A DNA stretch of 64,000 bases from Polaromonas sp. A23. GTDB lineage: Bacteria; Pseudomonadota; Gammaproteobacteria; Burkholderiales; Burkholderiaceae_C. The DNA is taken from contig NZ_MUNO01000010.1 of assembly GCF_002001015.1 (NCBI RefSeq), positions 62,001 through 126,000 of the forward strand, in the 5' to 3' direction. Below the pieces are notes generated by a model that did not search any database, was not told the origin of the DNA, and saw nothing but the letters and a program-made list of their open reading frames with translations. A program made the translations under genes and the position numbers. Below, one piece after another: positions 42,324 to 53,095 of the stretch (positions within the stretch are counted from its first letter, which is position 1; each line of letters opens with the position of its first letter).

Positions 42324-44518
42324 GAAGCTTTCCCTATTCGGCCGGCTTTCAATGCCTCGATTACCTGTTCATAAGGTCCATCGGCGACAACCCGCCCTTC
42401 GTCAATGACAATAATGCGGTCAGCCAAATCCAGCAAGGTATTCCTATGCGTTACCACCACCATTGTTTTGTGTTTGGCGTAGCCGCGCAGGCGTTCTTTG
42501 AACTGGGCCTCAGATGAGAAATCCATGGCACCAGTCGGCTCATCAAGCAGCAGCACAGGCGGTTCCAACAATGCAGCTCGCGCGATGGCAACACCTTGTC
42601 TTTGACCACCGGACAGAGACTCTCCGCGCTCCCCGATGATCATGTCAAAACCTTGGGGATGCCGGTTTGCAAATTCGATCAAACCGCCCACCTCGGCGGC
42701 CGCCAGAATAGCCCCATCGTCGGCGTACGGTGCTGCAATAGCGATGTTGTCACGCAATGTGCCATAGAAAAGCATTGCATCTTGTTCAACATAACCAATA
42801 TTACGACGCAAATCAGCAGGATCGAGCTGTCGCAGATCAATGCCATCCATTGAAATCGCGCCTTCCGATGGCGTATAGAGCCCCAGCATCAAGCGCTGTA
42901 ACGTTGTTTTGCCCGAACCCACACGGCCGATCACCACTACATTTTCCCCCGGCTTGATCCGGAAGGAAACCCCACGCAATGCCTCTTGTGTTCGCCCGGG
43001 ATACTTGAAATGTACGTTGTCAAATACGATTTCTCCGGCGATGTCGGGACGATGAACGAAATTTATTTCGTCAGGGCGCTCACCCGGCTTTTTCATGGTT
43101 TCTTCCAGAGAAGCCAAAGCCGTCCGAGCATTCTGATATTGCATCAACAGGGCAACTATTTGGCCCAGTGGCGCCATGGCACGTCCTGACAACATGGTGG
43201 CAGCAATCAACCCACCCATGGTCAACATGCCCGCATGGATCAGATACACGCCGGCAACAATCATGACAATATTGATCAGCTGCTGCAGACTTGACACAAC
43301 ATTGATTACAGAAGAAGACAGCAGCCGAAGTTGGGCGCTCACCCGGGCCAAAAAGGCAGCGGTATCTTCCAGCTTGGCCTGCATCTGGCTTTCGGCGCCA
43401 TGAGCTTTGATGGCCTCCATTGCGGTTAGGGTCTCGACCAACGTCGCATTGCGCATGGCAGACGCACGAAAAGTCGTCTCGGAAAGCGCATGCATCTTGT
43501 GCTGAACAATATAGCTGTAAATCACAACCAACATGACGCCAACCAAGGGAGGAATCACAAGCGGCCAAGAAATCCATCCAAGCACCAGGAAGAAAAGCAG
43601 CGCGAAGGGCAGATCTACGACGGCTGTGACGGTAGCCGACGCAATAAAGTCGCGAACCGATTCAAATGATCGCAAGGTAGCAGCGTAGGACCCCACCGAA
43701 GCCGGGCGCTCCGACAGCCGCATTCCCAGAACTTTCTCCATAATCAATGTTGAAAGCTTGATATCAATACGCGAGCCAGCCAGATCTACGAAATACCCAC
43801 GCATCACCCGGAGAAAATAGTCAATTACCAGCACGAGCAGCAGTCCAAAGGCCAGCATCCAGAGCGTTTCCACCGCAAAGTTAGGCACCACGCGGTCATA
43901 AACATTCATCGAGAACAGAGGCAAAGCAAGCGCAAACAAATTGATCAGAAGCGCTGCAGCCAGAATGTCCCGATAAAGAGGGAACTGATCACGAAAAGCC
44001 CCCCAAAACCAGTGCCGCTGGGGGATATCAGCAAGTTCTGGCGTACGTTGGTCAAAGCGAAAGTTAGGACGCGAAAATATCGCGATGCCTGCATAACGGC
44101 CCAACAACTGTTCGCGGGAAAGCAGAACAACTCCTTGACCAGCTTCCGGGAAAAGCAGGCTTGCTGTTTCACCCTTGTCGTCCCAACCCAACAGAAGGCA
44201 AGCTCCGTCACCTTCCAAAAGTAGAACGACGGGCAGCAGAGCCGCATCTATTTTTTCAAGCGGCCGGCGCAATATCTTGCAAGAGAGCCCCGCGCGAGCA
44301 GCCGCTCGGGAAAAAAGGGAAGGTGGAAGTCCACCCTTGGGAAGGGGTAGGCCGGCAGACAGTGCAGCTCGGGTACTAGGACGCCCATGTATGCGAGTCA
44401 ACTCCACCAAGCAGTCCAGCAACGGATCGTGATGCAGCAAGTCTTCACGCAAACCTTGAGCCAAGTGACTAGATTCGCTCTTAGGACTGGTTTGCAATGG
44501 CACGTTCATGTCACTCAT
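42320..44518 (-). CDS. lapB: Type I secretion ABC exporter ATPase/permease (LapB)
   Basis: A 732-residue inner-membrane exporter. The N-terminal 150 residues are a C39-peptidase-like domain without the catalytic Cys motif (DPLLDCLVELTRIHG), i.e. a substrate-docking domain as in LapB and HlyB. A six-helix membrane domain follows (FALALPLFSMNVYDRVVPNF). The nucleotide-binding domain has Walker A GRVGSGKTT (about 529), signature SLSGGQRQGVAIARA, Walker B VLLLDEPTGAMD (about 653) and H-loop VVTHRNTLL. It is the first gene of the lapB-lapC-luxR-adhesin unit. Codon use and base composition here are more AT-rich than in the flanking catabolic genes. Confidence 0.94.
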   Translation of the reverse strand: MSDMNVPLQTSPKSESSHLAQGLREDLLHHDPLLDCLVELTRIHGRPSTRAALSAGLPLPKGGLPPSLFSRAAARAGLSCKILRRPLEKIDAALLPVVLLLEGDGACLLLGWDDKGETASLLFPEAGQGVVLLSREQLLGRYAGIAIFSRPNFRFDQRTPELADIPQRHWFWGAFRDQFPLYRDILAAALLINLFALALPLFSMNVYDRVVPNFAVETLWMLAFGLLLVLVIDYFLRVMRGYFVDLAGSRIDIKLSTLIMEKVLGMRLSERPASVGSYAATLRSFESVRDFIASATVTAVVDLPFALLFFLVLGWISWPLVIPPLVGVMLVVIYSYIVQHKMHALSETTFRASAMRNATLVETLTAMEAIKAHGAESQMQAKLEDTAAFLARVSAQLRLLSSSVINVVSSLQQLINIVMIVAGVYLIHAGMLTMGGLIAATMLSGRAMAPLGQIVALLMQYQNARTALASLEETMKKPGERPDEINFVHRPDIAGEIVFDNVHFKYPGRTQEALRGVSFRIKPGENVVVIGRVGSGKTTLQRLMLGLYTPSEGAISMDGIDLRQLDPADLRRNIGYVEQDAMLFYGTLRDNIAIAAPYADDGAILAAAEVGGLIEFANRHPQGFDMIIGERGESLSGGQRQGVAIARAALLEPPVLLLDEPTGAMDFSSEAQFKERLRGYAKHKTMVVVTHRNTLLDLADRIIVIDEGRVVADGPYEQVIEALKAGRIGKAS

Positions 44519-44921
44519 TTTTCTTAATCTTGAAGGCGAGCCTCATCAATATTGATTTTTACAAAAAGTAACCAATTGTAAGGAAATCAAGTACTTGGGG
44601 CTATATGTGCAAGTGATTTTTCTTCAATTGACGCCGATGAAAACCCTTTCTTGCCTCATCGTACAAGGTCATGAGCCAAGGTCAATCCGGATTGGCATCG
44701 TCAGCAACATACCATGTCGAGCCCTCTGAGGCGAGTCTAAGTGATGGGTGCAGTAAAGTCCGACATTTCTACCCCGCAAAAACCATCCTCACTCGTGATC
44801 CATGTTACCGCGCCTAGTTACAGCGGCAGATTCGTACAATCTTAAGCAGACTGAAGATCAAAGGTGTCAGAGGAGAACTTGTTTTACTCCGTGCTTTTTC
44901 GCATGAAAACCCGACAGAGCG
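44519..44921. other. Gene-free stretch upstream of lapB
   Basis: No credible coding frame is present on either strand. The part next to lapB (44519-44640) is AT-rich, as expected for its promoter, with a TCAATATTGA palindrome near 44547. The remainder shows no hairpin, repeat or RNA gene that I can recognise. Confidence 0.5.
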
Positions 44922-44948
44922 AAAAATGCCCACATGAAAGGGCGTTTT
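44922..44948 (-). terminator. Terminator-like hairpin, second copy
   Basis: AAAAATGCCC (44922-44931), loop ACATGAAA, GGGCGTTTT (44940-44948) form an imperfect stem with A/T flanks. The CCCACATGAA loop side is the same as in the hairpin at 45265-45289, exactly 343 bp away. It lies downstream (minus strand) of the decayed tRNA copy at 44973-45058. Confidence 0.6.
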
Positions 44949-44972
44949 GCATTTCAAATGCTAGACCTGAAT

Positions 44973-45058
44973 TGGTTGCGCGCTTACGCTTGAAAATTCG
45001 AGTCTACCTAATGCCCCCATCAACGAACACTGTCAGGTAACAGTTTCAATCGTCCGCG
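44973..45058 (-). pseudogene. Probable decayed tRNA-fMet copy
   Basis: The minus strand ends CGCGCAACCA, the same ten bases that end the functional tRNA-fMet at 45316-45392, and is followed by a homologous terminator with the same 343-bp offset. Upstream parts retain weak similarity (on the plus strand, AACGAACACTGTCAGG against AACGAGCTACCAGG, and TCCGCGAA against the 5' end). The acceptor, T and anticodon stems no longer pair, so it should not be functional. Alternatively it is a scar of an integrative element that used the tRNA 3' end. Confidence 0.5.
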
Positions 45059-45264
45059 AAGTGATTGGCGACATGCATGTGACAGCGGGGGCATTGAAAT
45101 CAAGAAAGATTGTCGTCACTGATAGGGTCAGGCATGGACTCATCGCCAGCAATGCCCGCTAGAACCAGTTACGCCAAGACCGATTGCAAAATTTACCCCA
45201 ATGGTTGCTATTCTCACGCCCCAAGCTCAGGGGTACAAATGAGGCACAACGTGGGCACAAAGCA

Positions 45265-45289
45265 AAACGCCCACATGAAGTGGGCGTTT
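45265..45289 (-). terminator. Terminator of tRNA-fMet and the ribosomal operon
   Basis: AAACGCCCA (45265-45273), loop, TGGGCGTTT (45281-45289) form a perfect 9-bp stem that ends in T residues on the minus strand. It is 26 bp downstream of the tRNA 3' end and is the first terminator after rplQ. The stretch 45059-45264 between the two tRNA copies shows no gene; a 75-codon plus-strand frame across it runs into the tRNA and is rejected. Confidence 0.8.
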
Positions 45290-45315
45290 GCTACCAGCCT
45301 AGACGGCTTGGGATT

Positions 45316-45392
<77 letters not shown>

Positions 45393-45410
45393 ATAAGTGT
45401 TAATTATAAC

Positions 45411-45812
45411 CTATTCTGCTTTTGTGATTTCAGAACCAGCGCCTTCGGCAACTTCAGGCCGATCCACTAATTCCACCAATGCCATGGGCGCATTGTCACC
45501 CACACGAAAACCCATCTTGAGAATGCGGGTGTAGCCACCAGGTCGGGCCTTGTAGCGGGGGCCAAGTTCAGCAAAAAGCTTGACAACCATGTCTCGATCG
45601 CGCAATCGATCAAATGCCAAACGCTTGTTGGCCAGCGAAGGTTCTTTCGCAAGTGTGATCATTGGTTCAACCACACGACGCAACTCTTTGGCCTTGGGAA
45701 GAGTCGTCTTGATGGCCTCATGTTGAATCAGCGAGTTCATCATGTTGCGTAACATGGCCAGTCGATGAGAGCTGGTCCGATTGAGCTTACGAAGTCCGTG
45801 TCCGTGGCGCAT
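45411..45812 (-). CDS. rplQ: 50S ribosomal protein L17
   Basis: A 133-residue protein beginning [20 protein letters not shown], the invariant L17 N-terminus, with a family-normal length and a short acidic tail. It is the last protein gene of the alpha operon, after rpoA, and is followed after 18 bp by tRNA-fMet. Confidence 0.98.
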   Translation of the reverse strand: MRHGHGLRKLNRTSSHRLAMLRNMMNSLIQHEAIKTTLPKAKELRRVVEPMITLAKEPSLANKRLAFDRLRDRDMVVKLFAELGPRYKARPGGYTRILKMGFRVGDNAPMALVELVDRPEVAEGAGSEITKAE

Positions 45813-45897
45813 AGTGCTTATCCTTTCAATTTTGTAATTCGGCTAGCCGTATCAGGTACTACCCGTGCACCGCCTTCTGATAAAGGCGTATTTCAAA

Positions 45898-46887
45898 TTA
45901 GCGCTTATCCAGCCCGGCCGGAGGCCAGCTTTCCAAACGCATGCCAAGGGTTAGCCCCCGCGAGGCCAACACTTCCTTGATTTCGTTGAGTGATTTACGA
46001 CCCAAATTCGGAGTCTTAAGGAGCTCATTCTCCGTACGCTGAATCAAATCACCGATATAGTAAATATTTTCCGCTTTGAGACAATTGGCCGAGCGAACGG
46101 TCAACTCAAGTTCGTCGACAGGGCGCAACAAAATCGGATCGAACTGTTGTGAACTGCGCTGAACCGGCGCATCAAACGCAGCGAGCTCATTACCCTCAAG
46201 CTGCGCAAACACGGCAAGTTGTTCAACCAGAATTTTGGCGGAGGCGCGAACGGCATCTTCCGCAGTCACCGCTCCGTTGGTCTCGATTTCGAGAACCAGT
46301 TTATCCAGATCGGTACGCTGTTCAACGCGGGCACTTTCCACTGTATAGCTCACACGCTTTACTGGAGAAAATGATGCATCAAGGACAATTCGCCCGATCG
46401 ACTTGGTCGACTCGTCACCGTAGCGACGCATGGTTCCCGGAACATAGCCGCGACCATTTTCGACCTTGATTTGCATATCAATCTTCCCACCGTGAGACAA
46501 ATTGACGATAACGTGCTCGGGGTTAATGATTTCAACGTCGTGCGGTGTCTGAATATCGGCCGCGGTCACCGGACCTTCGCCGTCCTTGCGCAAACTCAAG
46601 GTAACCTCGTCCCGGTTGTGCAACTTGAAAACCACGCCCTTGAGATTCAAGAGAATGTTGACAACATCTTCCTGGACGCCGTCAATGGACGAGTACTCGT
46701 GCAACACACCAGCAATCGTAACTTCCGTAGCGGCATGACCCACCATGGAAGAAAGCAGAACGCGGCGAAGGGCGTTGCCAAGCGTATGGCCATAGCCTCG
46801 CTCAAAAGGTTCCAGAGTCACCTTGGCACGGTTGGCGGCCAACTGCTCAACGTTGATGGTTTTTGGTTTCAGTAAATTGGTTTGCAT
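45898..46887 (-). CDS. rpoA: RNA polymerase alpha subunit
   Basis: This 329-residue protein starts [15 protein letters not shown] at 46887; an ATG five codons upstream is less likely. The N-terminal assembly domain contains [20 protein letters not shown]. The C-terminal domain contains [20 protein letters not shown] and [20 protein letters not shown], the part that touches activators and UP elements. Length is usual for betaproteobacteria. Confidence 0.98.
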   Translation of the reverse strand: MQTNLLKPKTINVEQLAANRAKVTLEPFERGYGHTLGNALRRVLLSSMVGHAATEVTIAGVLHEYSSIDGVQEDVVNILLNLKGVVFKLHNRDEVTLSLRKDGEGPVTAADIQTPHDVEIINPEHVIVNLSHGGKIDMQIKVENGRGYVPGTMRRYGDESTKSIGRIVLDASFSPVKRVSYTVESARVEQRTDLDKLVLEIETNGAVTAEDAVRASAKILVEQLAVFAQLEGNELAAFDAPVQRSSQQFDPILLRPVDELELTVRSANCLKAENIYYIGDLIQRTENELLKTPNLGRKSLNEIKEVLASRGLTLGMRLESWPPAGLDKR

Positions 46888-46981
46888 GCATCTTCCTCTC
46901 AATACCCTCGGCTCGTTACACCGATAAGGCCGGGTGAAGCGACCCTGCGGCTACAGTGCCCCGTAAGCGCAGGAACGAAAA

Positions 46982-47605
46982 TTAACGGGAATACAGTTCG
47001 ACGATCAATGACTCGTTGACGTCTGCGGCAAACTCGTCGCGATCAGGTACCTTCTTGAAGATGCCTTCGCCCTTGTCAATACTGACATCAACCCAAGCCG
47101 GTATACCGACCTGTTGTGCCAACTGGAGGGCTTCCGCAACGCGGGTCTGCTTCTTGGACTTGTCGCGAACGGCGATCACATCGCCGGTCTTAACCATGTA
47201 AGACGGAATATTCACCGAGCCGCCATTGACTGTGATTGCCTTGTGCGAGACCAACTGGCGCGCTTCCGCACGGGTAGATCCGAAACCCATCCGGTAAACG
47301 ACATTGTCCAGCCTGGATTCAAGAATGAATAACAGATTGGCGCCGGTGTTGCCTTTACGGCGATCAGCTTCTTCGAAATAGCGGCGGAACTGCTTCTCCA
47401 GCACACCGTACATGCGTTTGACCTTTTGCTTCTCGCGAAGCTGCAGACCAAAATCAGACGTCCGGGTGCCTGAGGTACGGCCATGCTGACCGGGTTTGGA
47501 GTCGAATTTAGCCTTATCCCCGATAGCTCTACGAGCGCTTTTCAGGAAAAGATCAGTGCCTTCACGACGGGATAGTTTGGCCTTGGGGCCGAGATAGCGT
47601 GCCAC
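46982..47605 (-). CDS. rpsD: 30S ribosomal protein S4
   Basis: A 207-residue protein with [20 protein letters not shown] at the start and the S4 RNA-binding domain [20 protein letters not shown] in the middle. In many bacteria S4 represses the alpha operon by binding its mRNA; no obvious pseudoknot target was identified here. Confidence 0.98.
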   Translation of the reverse strand: MARYLGPKAKLSRREGTDLFLKSARRAIGDKAKFDSKPGQHGRTSGTRTSDFGLQLREKQKVKRMYGVLEKQFRRYFEEADRRKGNTGANLLFILESRLDNVVYRMGFGSTRAEARQLVSHKAITVNGGSVNIPSYMVKTGDVIAVRDKSKKQTRVAEALQLAQQVGIPAWVDVSIDKGEGIFKKVPDRDEFAADVNESLIVELYSR

Positions 47606-47738
47606 TTGAATTCCTTATGTCATCTGCTGCAGAAACTGCAGGAGCCGAAGGTAGAAACCTGACGGCGGTGGGCTTGATAAAAAACTTACACTGGATGGCC
47701 ATTGCACAACAGCCAAGGCCAACCTAGTGAAGTCGAAC

Positions 47739-48143
47739 TTAAATACGGCGGCGTTTTTGTGGACGGCAACCGTTATGGGGAACTGGTGTGACGTCGGCAA
47801 TCGAGTTGATTCGAATTCCTAACGCGGCAAGTGCGCGAACCGACGACTCACGCCCGGGGCCAGGCCCTTTGATTTCTACATCAAGGTTCTTGATGCCTTG
47901 CTCAATGGCAGCACGACCAGCAACCTCCGAAGCAACCTGAGCAGCGAAAGGAGTCGATTTACGCGAACCTTTGAAGCCCTGACCGCCAGAAGACGCCCAG
48001 GACAACGCGTTGCCCTGGCGATCTGTGATCGTGATGATGGTGTTGTTGAAGGACGCGTGAACATGTGCGACGCCGTCGGCCACATTCTTGCGTACTTTTT
48101 TGCGAACGCGTTGTGCTGCGTTACTGCTGGGGGCTTTTGCCAT
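47739..48143 (-). CDS. rpsK: 30S ribosomal protein S11
   Basis: A 134-residue protein with the conserved core [20 protein letters not shown] and the C-terminal [16 protein letters not shown], which fully identifies S11. The 133-bp gap between it and rpsD is the largest in the alpha operon and shows a short GC hairpin but no gene. Confidence 0.98.
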   Translation of the reverse strand: MAKAPSSNAAQRVRKKVRKNVADGVAHVHASFNNTIITITDRQGNALSWASSGGQGFKGSRKSTPFAAQVASEVAGRAAIEQGIKNLDVEIKGPGPGRESSVRALAALGIRINSIADVTPVPHNGCRPQKRRRI

Positions 48144-48160
48144 AACTACCTCTTACTCAA

Positions 48161-48526
48161 TTATTTCTTCAAGGACGCTGCAGCCTTGCGCGGGCCTTTG
48201 CGGGTCCGGGCATTGGTGCGCGTGCGCTGACCGCGCATGGGCAGTCCGCGACGATGGCGGAAGCCACGGTAGCAGCCGATATCCATCAGGCGCTTGATGT
48301 TCATCGTGGTTTCACGACGCAGATCACCTTCAATGGTGAATTGCGCGATCTGGTCACGAATTTTTTCCAGATCACCGTCTGTGAGGTCTTTGACCTTCTT
48401 GGAATACGCAATATCGCATGCAACGCAAATTTTGCGAGCACGAGTGCGACCGATGCCGAAAATAGCAGTCAAGCCGATTTCGGCGTGCTGCTGCGGCGGA
48501 ATATTGATACCAGCGATACGAGCCAT
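48161..48526 (-). CDS. rpsM: 30S ribosomal protein S13
   Basis: A 121-residue protein, [20 protein letters not shown] at the start, helix-two-turn-helix region [15 protein letters not shown], and basic tail [20 protein letters not shown], all typical of S13. First gene of the alpha operon after rpmJ. Confidence 0.98.
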   Translation of the reverse strand: MARIAGINIPPQQHAEIGLTAIFGIGRTRARKICVACDIAYSKKVKDLTDGDLEKIRDQIAQFTIEGDLRRETTMNIKRLMDIGCYRGFRHRRGLPMRGQRTRTNARTRKGPRKAAASLKK

Positions 48527-48551
48527 GTGCGTCCTCTAAAACTCTTGAAAA

Positions 48552-48665
48552 TCAGCCCTGGCGCTGTTTATGACGTGGGTCTGTACAGATCACGCGAACA
48601 ACACCCTTGCGGCGGATGATTTTACAGTTGCGGCAAATTTTCTTGACCGAAGCTGAAACTCTCAT
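48552..48665 (-). CDS. rpmJ: 50S ribosomal protein L36
   Basis: A 37-codon gene between rpsM and infA. Its product, [20 protein letters not shown] followed by [17 protein letters not shown], is L36 of the zinc-binding (C+) type: Cys11, Cys14, Cys27 and His32 form the zinc ribbon. AGGAGAAAGAA on the minus strand is its ribosome binding site. Confidence 0.97.
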   Translation of the reverse strand: MRVSASVKKICRNCKIIRRKGVVRVICTDPRHKQRQG

Positions 48666-48693
48666 TTCTTTCTCCTAAACTTCTTAACAGTGC

Positions 48694-48912
48694 TTATTTG
48701 GCGCGAAACACTATGCGTGCACGCGACAAATCGTAGGGCGTTAACTCAACCGTCACCTTGTCACCCGGAAGAATGCGAATGTAGTGCATGCGCATCTTCC
48801 CTGAAATGTGACCCAAAACAACATGTCCATTTTCCAGCTTCACGCGAAACGTCGCGTTGGGCAAGTTCTCCACGACCTCACCTTGCATCTGGATGACATC
48901 ATCTTTCGACAT
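48694..48912 (-). CDS. infA: Translation initiation factor IF-1
   Basis: A 72-residue OB-fold protein beginning [20 protein letters not shown] and ending [11 protein letters not shown], with the core [20 protein letters not shown]. It binds the A site of the 30S subunit during initiation. The start at 48912 is the standard one; three in-frame codons upstream are ignored. This infA lies in the usual place between secY and rpmJ. Many betaproteobacteria carry a second infA elsewhere. Confidence 0.97.
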   Translation of the reverse strand: MSKDDVIQMQGEVVENLPNATFRVKLENGHVVLGHISGKMRMHYIRILPGDKVTVELTPYDLSRARIVFRAK

Positions 48913-48917
48913 CCCAA

Positions 48918-50237
48918 TCAACCACCTGGTGAGGTTTTAAAGTTTGCTTTCTTCAGCAGGGATTCATATTGCTGAGACATCATGTAATTTTGTACTTGTG
49001 CCATGAAGTCCATGGTCACAACCACAATGATCAATAACGAAGTTCCGCCGAAATAAAACGGTACGTTGTATTTCAGAATCAAAAATTCAGGCAACAAACA
49101 TACAAAAGTGATGTAAACAGCGCCAGCCAAGGTTAATCGGACCAGAATTTTGTCGATGTAGCGGGCCGTTTGATCTCCGGGTCGAATACCAGGAATGAAC
49201 GCCCCACTTTTCTTCAGGTTATCTGCAGTTTCCCTGCTATTGAAAACCAACGCCGTGTAAAAGAAGCAGAAAAATATGATCGCGCTTGCATACAGCAATA
49301 CGTAGATCGGCTGACCGGGGGTCAGGGTGCTGGCGATATCTCTAAGCCACCGCATCCCTTCGCCTGCACTGAACCAACCCACCACAGTTGCGGGCAACAA
49401 AATAATGGACGAAGCGAAAATCGGAGGAATGACACCGGCCATGTTCAGCTTGAGGGGCAAGTGCGACGACTGTCCGCCATACACCTTGTTGCCCACTTGC
49501 CGCCTGGCATAGTTAACCAGAATTTTCCTCTGCCCTCGCTCAACGAACACCACAAAGTAAGTAACCAGTACAACGACGACGACGATCACAATCGCGACGA
49601 GAATATTCATCGCGCCAGTGCGAACCAACTCCAGCAAACCACCAAGTGCACTGGGAAGGCCGGCAGCGATCCCAGCAAAGATCAGGATTGAAATACCGTT
49701 ACCCAATCCTCGCTCAGTAATCTGTTCGCCAAGCCACATCAGAAACATGGTCCCGGCGGTCAGACTTACAACAGCCGTCATGCGGAAACCAAAGCCCGGA
49801 GCAAGGACAAGACCAGGCGAGCTTTCGAGGGCAATCGCAATCCCCATGGACTGAAACAAAGCCAGACCCAAGGTTCCATATCGGGTGTACTGGGTAATTT
49901 TCCTGCGCCCAGCTTCGCCTTCTTTCTTCATTTGCTCAAATGTCGGAACGACATAAGTGAGCAACTGCATGATGATGGAAGCCGAAATGTAAGGCATGAT
50001 GCCTAACGCAAATACCGTAAACCGTGACAAGGCGCCACCAGAGAACATATTGAAAAGACTCAATATGCCGCCCTGCTGACCCTTGAAAAGTTGCTGTAAT
50101 TGCGCAGGGTCAATTCCAGGAACTGGAATATGCGCACCCACGCGATACACCACCAGTGCAAGCAGCAAAAATACAAGCCTGTTCCGCAGATCGCCGAACT
50201 TGCCACTTTTTGCAATTTGTGCAGAGCTGGTTGCCAC
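48918..50237 (-). CDS. secY: Preprotein translocase subunit SecY
   Basis: A 439-residue inner-membrane channel protein with about ten hydrophobic helices. Signature segments are [48 protein letters not shown] and [18 protein letters not shown]. It forms the Sec pore with SecE and SecG. It sits in the normal spc-operon place between rplO and infA. Confidence 0.98.
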   Translation of the reverse strand: MATSSAQIAKSGKFGDLRNRLVFLLLALVVYRVGAHIPVPGIDPAQLQQLFKGQQGGILSLFNMFSGGALSRFTVFALGIMPYISASIIMQLLTYVVPTFEQMKKEGEAGRRKITQYTRYGTLGLALFQSMGIAIALESSPGLVLAPGFGFRMTAVVSLTAGTMFLMWLGEQITERGLGNGISILIFAGIAAGLPSALGGLLELVRTGAMNILVAIVIVVVVVLVTYFVVFVERGQRKILVNYARRQVGNKVYGGQSSHLPLKLNMAGVIPPIFASSIILLPATVVGWFSAGEGMRWLRDIASTLTPGQPIYVLLYASAIIFFCFFYTALVFNSRETADNLKKSGAFIPGIRPGDQTARYIDKILVRLTLAGAVYITFVCLLPEFLILKYNVPFYFGGTSLLIIVVVTMDFMAQVQNYMMSQQYESLLKKANFKTSPGG

Positions 50238-50260
50238 TGATTGTTATCCGGATAAAAGTA

Positions 50261-50695
50261 TTAAGCGATCACGCCGCCAGCAGCTTCGATCACGGCTTTT
50301 GCGCCTGCAGTGGCGCCAATGCCATTGAGCTTCACCGCCTTGGTCAACACACCAGACTTGATCACTTTGACATTCTTGGCCAGTTGCCCCACCAAGCCAG
50401 CCGTTTTGAGAGCCAGCAGATCAACTTCGGCCAAGCCAAGCTGTTCCAGCGCTGCCAACGTCACTTCGGCATTGAATTTGAGGTTGTGGGATTTGAAGCC
50501 CCGCTTCGGCAGGCGGCGCTGCAAAGGCATTTGACCGCCCTCAAAACCGACTTTGTGATAACCGCCTGCGCGCGATTTTTGACCTTTGTGACCACGGCCT
50601 GACGTTTTACCCAGACCCGAGCCAATGCCACGCCCGACGCGGCGCTTGGCATGTTTTGCGCCTGCGGCAGGCTTGATTCCGTTTAATTCCATCAT
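50261..50695 (-). CDS. rplO: 50S ribosomal protein L15
   Basis: A 144-residue protein with the L15 N-terminus [20 protein letters not shown] and the glycine-rich [20 protein letters not shown] region that threads into the large subunit. Confidence 0.98.
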   Translation of the reverse strand: MMELNGIKPAAGAKHAKRRVGRGIGSGLGKTSGRGHKGQKSRAGGYHKVGFEGGQMPLQRRLPKRGFKSHNLKFNAEVTLAALEQLGLAEVDLLALKTAGLVGQLAKNVKVIKSGVLTKAVKLNGIGATAGAKAVIEAAGGVIA

Positions 50696-50704
50696 AAGCT
50701 CCGC

Positions 50705-50887
50705 TTACAGCACCTTGACCAGGTAGCTGATCTTGTTGATCATGCCGCGCACTGCGGGCGTGTCCTGCAGTTCGCTCTTGCTATTGATACCACGCAGGCC
50801 CAAGCCGCGCACGGTGGCGCGATGGGATTCCTTGGTGCCAATGGGGCTGCGAACCAGGGTCACAGTGAGTTTTTTCTCTGTCGTCAT
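50705..50887 (-). CDS. rpmD: 50S ribosomal protein L30
   Basis: A 60-residue protein, [20 protein letters not shown], followed by [20 protein letters not shown], the typical L30 core. Lies 12 bp from rpsE and 10 bp from rplO. Confidence 0.97.
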   Translation of the reverse strand: MTTEKKLTVTLVRSPIGTKESHRATVRGLGLRGINSKSELQDTPAVRGMINKISYLVKVL

Positions 50888-50898
50888 TGGGTACCGCC

Positions 50899-51417
50899 TT
50901 AGCCGAGAATGTCTTCGACTGATTTGCCACGTTTGGCCGCGATCTCCGAAGCCGTCGTGGAGTTATTCAGCGCGTCCATCGTTGCACGCACCATGTTGTA
51001 GGGGTTGCTGGAACCATGGCTTTTAGCCACGATATCGGTAATACCCATTACCTCAAACACTGCGCGCATCGGGCCACCAGCAATGATGCCGGTACCTTTG
51101 GCAGCAGGCATCATCATGACGCTGGCAGCGCCATGGTGGCCAAACACATTGTGATGAAGCGTGCCGTTTTTCAAGGACACTTTAGTCATGTTGCGACGGG
51201 CTTCTTCCATGGCCTTCTGCACAGCAGCAGGCACTTCCTTGGATTTACCCTTACCCATACCGACGCGACCGTCACCGTCACCAACCACGGTCAAGGCAGC
51301 AAAACCGAGAATACGGCCGCCCTTGACAACTTTGGTCACGCGGTTGACCGCGATCATTTTTTCCTTCAGACCATCGTCTGGAGCGTCGTTTTGTGATTTT
51401 GCTTGAAACTTAGCCAT
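50899..51417 (-). CDS. rpsE: 30S ribosomal protein S5
   Basis: A 172-residue protein. The double-stranded-RNA-binding fold includes [20 protein letters not shown] and the C-terminal half [21 protein letters not shown]5 takes part in translational fidelity and opens mRNA structure at the entry channel. Confidence 0.98.
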   Translation of the reverse strand: MAKFQAKSQNDAPDDGLKEKMIAVNRVTKVVKGGRILGFAALTVVGDGDGRVGMGKGKSKEVPAAVQKAMEEARRNMTKVSLKNGTLHHNVFGHHGAASVMMMPAAKGTGIIAGGPMRAVFEVMGITDIVAKSHGSSNPYNMVRATMDALNNSTTASEIAAKRGKSVEDILG

Positions 51418-51434
51418 ACTTAATTCCAGTCTGC

Positions 51435-51800
51435 TTAGAACTGCAAGCCAGCTTCGCGGGCAGCCTCAGCCAACGCTTTAACGCGGCCATGGTACGCAAA
51501 GCCAGCGCGGTCAAACGCTACTTTTTCCACACCCGCTGCTTTTGCCTTTTCAGCAATGCGCTTGCCAATGGCCTGCGCAGCAGCAACGTTGGCACCCTTG
51601 CCTGAAGCGCCGAGATCCTTACGGACTTCGACTTCCGCGGTCGAGGCAGAGGCCAGGATTTTGGTGCCGTCGCCAGAGATAACACTGGCGTAGATATGCA
51701 AATTGGTACGATTTACCGTCAGACGGGCAACGCCTTGCGTGGCAATGCGAATGCGAGTCTGGCGGGAACGACGAAGGCGCTGCTCTTTTTTGGTCAACAT
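51435..51800 (-). CDS. rplR: 50S ribosomal protein L18
   Basis: A 121-residue 5S rRNA-binding protein, [20 protein letters not shown] at the start and [20 protein letters not shown], then AREAGLQF at the end, the invariant L18 tail. Confidence 0.98.
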   Translation of the reverse strand: MLTKKEQRLRRSRQTRIRIATQGVARLTVNRTNLHIYASVISGDGTKILASASTAEVEVRKDLGASGKGANVAAAQAIGKRIAEKAKAAGVEKVAFDRAGFAYHGRVKALAEAAREAGLQF

Positions 51801-51811
51801 GGTGCAGCTCC

Positions 51812-52345
51812 TTATTTCTTCTTGGTTTCTTTGATCGTGATCTTCTCATCCGCATAACGGATGCCCTTGCCCTTGTAGGGCTCAGGAGGACGAACCGCGC
51901 GAACTTCGGCGGCGATCTGGCCGACGCGCTGGCGATCAGCGCCCTTGATCACTATCTCGGTCGGCGTAGGTGTTGCCACCTGGATGCCAGCCGGCATATC
52001 CATCACCACCGGGTGCGAATAACCAACCGTCAGGTTCAGCTTGGCACCTTGCGCCTGGGCCTTGTAACCCACGCCGATCAGGCTCAACTTTTTCTCGAAG
52101 CCTTTGGTGACACCGGTAACCATGTTGTTGACCAGCTGACGCATGGTTCCGCTCATGGCATTGGCTTCACGCGAATCATTGGCCGGCACAAAAGTCAGCT
52201 GGCCCGCATCGTTCTTGATGGTTACCAGGGCATTTTGGGTCAGTGCCAGAGCGCCAAGGGTACCCTTGACATTGATCTGGTCGTCTTTCATCGCCACGTC
52301 TACACCCTGAGGCACGACGACTGGCATTTTTCCTACACGAGACAT
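51812..52345 (-). CDS. rplF: 50S ribosomal protein L6
   Basis: A 177-residue protein with [20 protein letters not shown] at the start and the signature [20 protein letters not shown] near the end. It binds 23S rRNA near the sarcin-ricin loop. Confidence 0.98.
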   Translation of the reverse strand: MSRVGKMPVVVPQGVDVAMKDDQINVKGTLGALALTQNALVTIKNDAGQLTFVPANDSREANAMSGTMRQLVNNMVTGVTKGFEKKLSLIGVGYKAQAQGAKLNLTVGYSHPVVMDMPAGIQVATPTPTEIVIKGADRQRVGQIAAEVRAVRPPEPYKGKGIRYADEKITIKETKKK

Positions 52346-52369
52346 TTCAGTTACTCCTCAATGCCGCCG

Positions 52370-52765
52370 TTAAGCCACATAGCAAAGCACTTCACCACCG
52401 ATGCCGGTAGCGCGCGCTTTACGATCAGTCATGACACCCTGAGGGGTGGTGACAATGGCGACGCCCAAGCCGTTCATGACTTGGGGAATGGCGCCGTGGC
52501 CTTTGTAGACGCGAAGGCCGGGGCGGCTGACGCGCTCAATGCGCTCAATCACCGGGCGTCCTGCGTAATACTTCAGGGCGATTTCCAACTGGGGCTTGCC
52601 ATCATCGGTCTTGACGGAGAAGCCATCGATGTAGCCCTCGTCCTTCAACACCTGCGCGATAGCGACTTTGACTTTTGAAGACGGCACCAGCACAACAGCT
52701 TTTTCAACCATTTGTGCATTACGGATGCGCGTCAGCATATCGGCAATAGGATCACTCATGCTCAT
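52370..52765 (-). CDS. rpsH: 30S ribosomal protein S8
   Basis: A 131-residue protein. [20 protein letters not shown] opens it and [20 protein letters not shown], then GEVLCYVA, closes it. In E. coli S8 represses the spc operon by binding mRNA near rplE; I did not identify such a site here. Confidence 0.98.
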   Translation of the reverse strand: MSMSDPIADMLTRIRNAQMVEKAVVLVPSSKVKVAIAQVLKDEGYIDGFSVKTDDGKPQLEIALKYYAGRPVIERIERVSRPGLRVYKGHGAIPQVMNGLGVAIVTTPQGVMTDRKARATGIGGEVLCYVA

Positions 52766-52782
52766 TTGTAGTTCTCCTATGC

Positions 52783-53088
52783 TTACCAGCTTGCCTTGGT
52801 GATACCAGGGATATCACCAGCAAAAGCCAACTCACGAATCTTGGCACGAGCCAAACCGAATTGACGGAATGTGCCACGCGGACGACCCGTGATCGCACAG
52901 CGGTTGCGCTGGCGTGTGGGGTTCGCATTGCGGGGCAACTTTTGCAGCTCCAGACGGGCCAGGGCGCGCTCTTCATCGGAGCGCTTGGCGTCGTTGGACG
53001 TTGCCTTGAGTTCAGCGTGTTTCTTGGCGAACTTGGCCACGAGTTTGTCGCGCTTCAGTTCACGTTGCAATAAAGCCTGTTTTGCCAT
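52783..53088 (-). CDS. rpsN: 30S ribosomal protein S14
   Basis: A 101-residue zinc-independent (long, C-minus) S14, [20 protein letters not shown] at the start and [20 protein letters not shown] near the end. Only one Cys remains at the zinc-ribbon position. The start at 53088 is the conserved one; a longer frame runs into rplE. Confidence 0.97.
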   Translation of the reverse strand: MAKQALLQRELKRDKLVAKFAKKHAELKATSNDAKRSDEERALARLELQKLPRNANPTRQRNRCAITGRPRGTFRQFGLARAKIRELAFAGDIPGITKASW

Positions 53089-53095
53089 GTCCGCC

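Noticed and set aside
44519-45315. Gap considered as an integrated element next to tRNA-fMet
   Set aside because: There is no integrase, no clear flanking direct repeat beyond the ten tRNA 3'-end bases, and no gene; an old tandem tRNA duplication explains it with less.
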